Assembly (NCBI RefSeq): GCF_014649695.1
Contig: NZ_BMTN01000008.1
Coordinates: forward strand, 186,001 to 250,000
DNA: 64,000 nt
Direction of reading: 5' to 3'
From: Streptomyces kurssanovii
Lineage (GTDB): Bacteria > Actinomycetota > Actinomycetes > Streptomycetales > Streptomycetaceae
The notes below the pieces were generated by a model. The model saw nothing but the letters and a program-made list of their open reading frames with translations. It made no database searches and was not told the DNA's origin. Position 1 is the stretch's first letter. Each line of letters opens with the position of its first letter. Position numbers and translations under genes: made by a program. Positions 63,957 to 64,000 of the stretch are shown here, in pieces.

Positions 63957-64000
63957 GGCGAATTCCTCTCCGTCGCCTGCGAGGTGAGCTGTCGGGTTCG

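Overview
The window is high-GC actinobacterial chromosome, almost certainly Streptomyces. The supporting signs are strong GC bias at third codon positions, a complete whiE-type grey spore-pigment polyketide cluster, the cellobiose locus cebR-cebEFG-bglC with its 14-bp CebR palindromes, a malEFG/malR locus, a TTA (bldA-type) leucine codon and frequent GTG starts. I see no rRNA, tRNA, CRISPR array, transposase or integrase. Chains of 4-nt ATGA/GTGA stop-start overlaps are the rule, so much of the window is organised as translationally coupled operons.

Layout. (1) 0.4-9.1 kb, minus strand: an RNA-repair pair (Pnkp and Hen1), homocysteine methyltransferase, an F420-type oxidoreductase, a small TTA-containing DUF6099-like protein, a MazG-like pyrophosphohydrolase coupled to a RecF/SMC-like ATPase, and a SepF paralogue. 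(2) 9.2-25.4 kb: a starch/maltodextrin system. Secreted pullulanase and alpha-amylase degrade starch outside the cell, MalEFG imports maltodextrins, a cytoplasmic GH13 alpha-glucosidase hydrolyses them, and two paralogous LacI regulators with near-identical DNA-reading helices flank the set. A PfkB sugar kinase is coupled to malR. (3) 25.5-32.8 kb: CebEFG cello-oligosaccharide importer, CebR and the GH1 beta-glucosidase BglC, with six CebR-box-like palindromes and an apparently internally deleted secreted-protein gene. (4) 32.8-36.2 kb: two short-chain dehydrogenases and an MFS exporter.

(5) 36.2-47.6 kb, minus strand: a ten-gene cell-surface glycan operon. In transcription order it runs: NDP-sugar epimerase, carbamoyltransferase, GT2, GmhB, GT9, GT-B, GT4, GmhA, HldE, GT9. 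It carries the GmhA-HldE-GmhB route to ADP-heptose, which is unusual for a Gram-positive, plus two heptosyltransferase-family enzymes. (6) 47.8-51.2 kb: an SDR and zinc alcohol dehydrogenase pair that may be leaderless and sigma-B-like, and glutamate dehydrogenase. (7) 51.5-59.8 kb: the whiE-type spore-pigment cluster with a divergent hydroxylase and a convergent O-methyltransferase. (8) 59.9-64 kb: a secreted beta-helix protein, an acidic-linker protein, a degraded strip with gene relics, and a secreted LysM/transglycosylase protein.

The most noteworthy signals are the heptose/carbamoyl glycan operon, the dense CebR-box array around a deletion-derived gene, three exact 64-bp repeats plus a gene-end relic behind the second LacI gene, a duplicated start region in front of a GT9 gene, and a natural Walker-B Glu-to-Gln replacement in the ATPase coupled to MazG.
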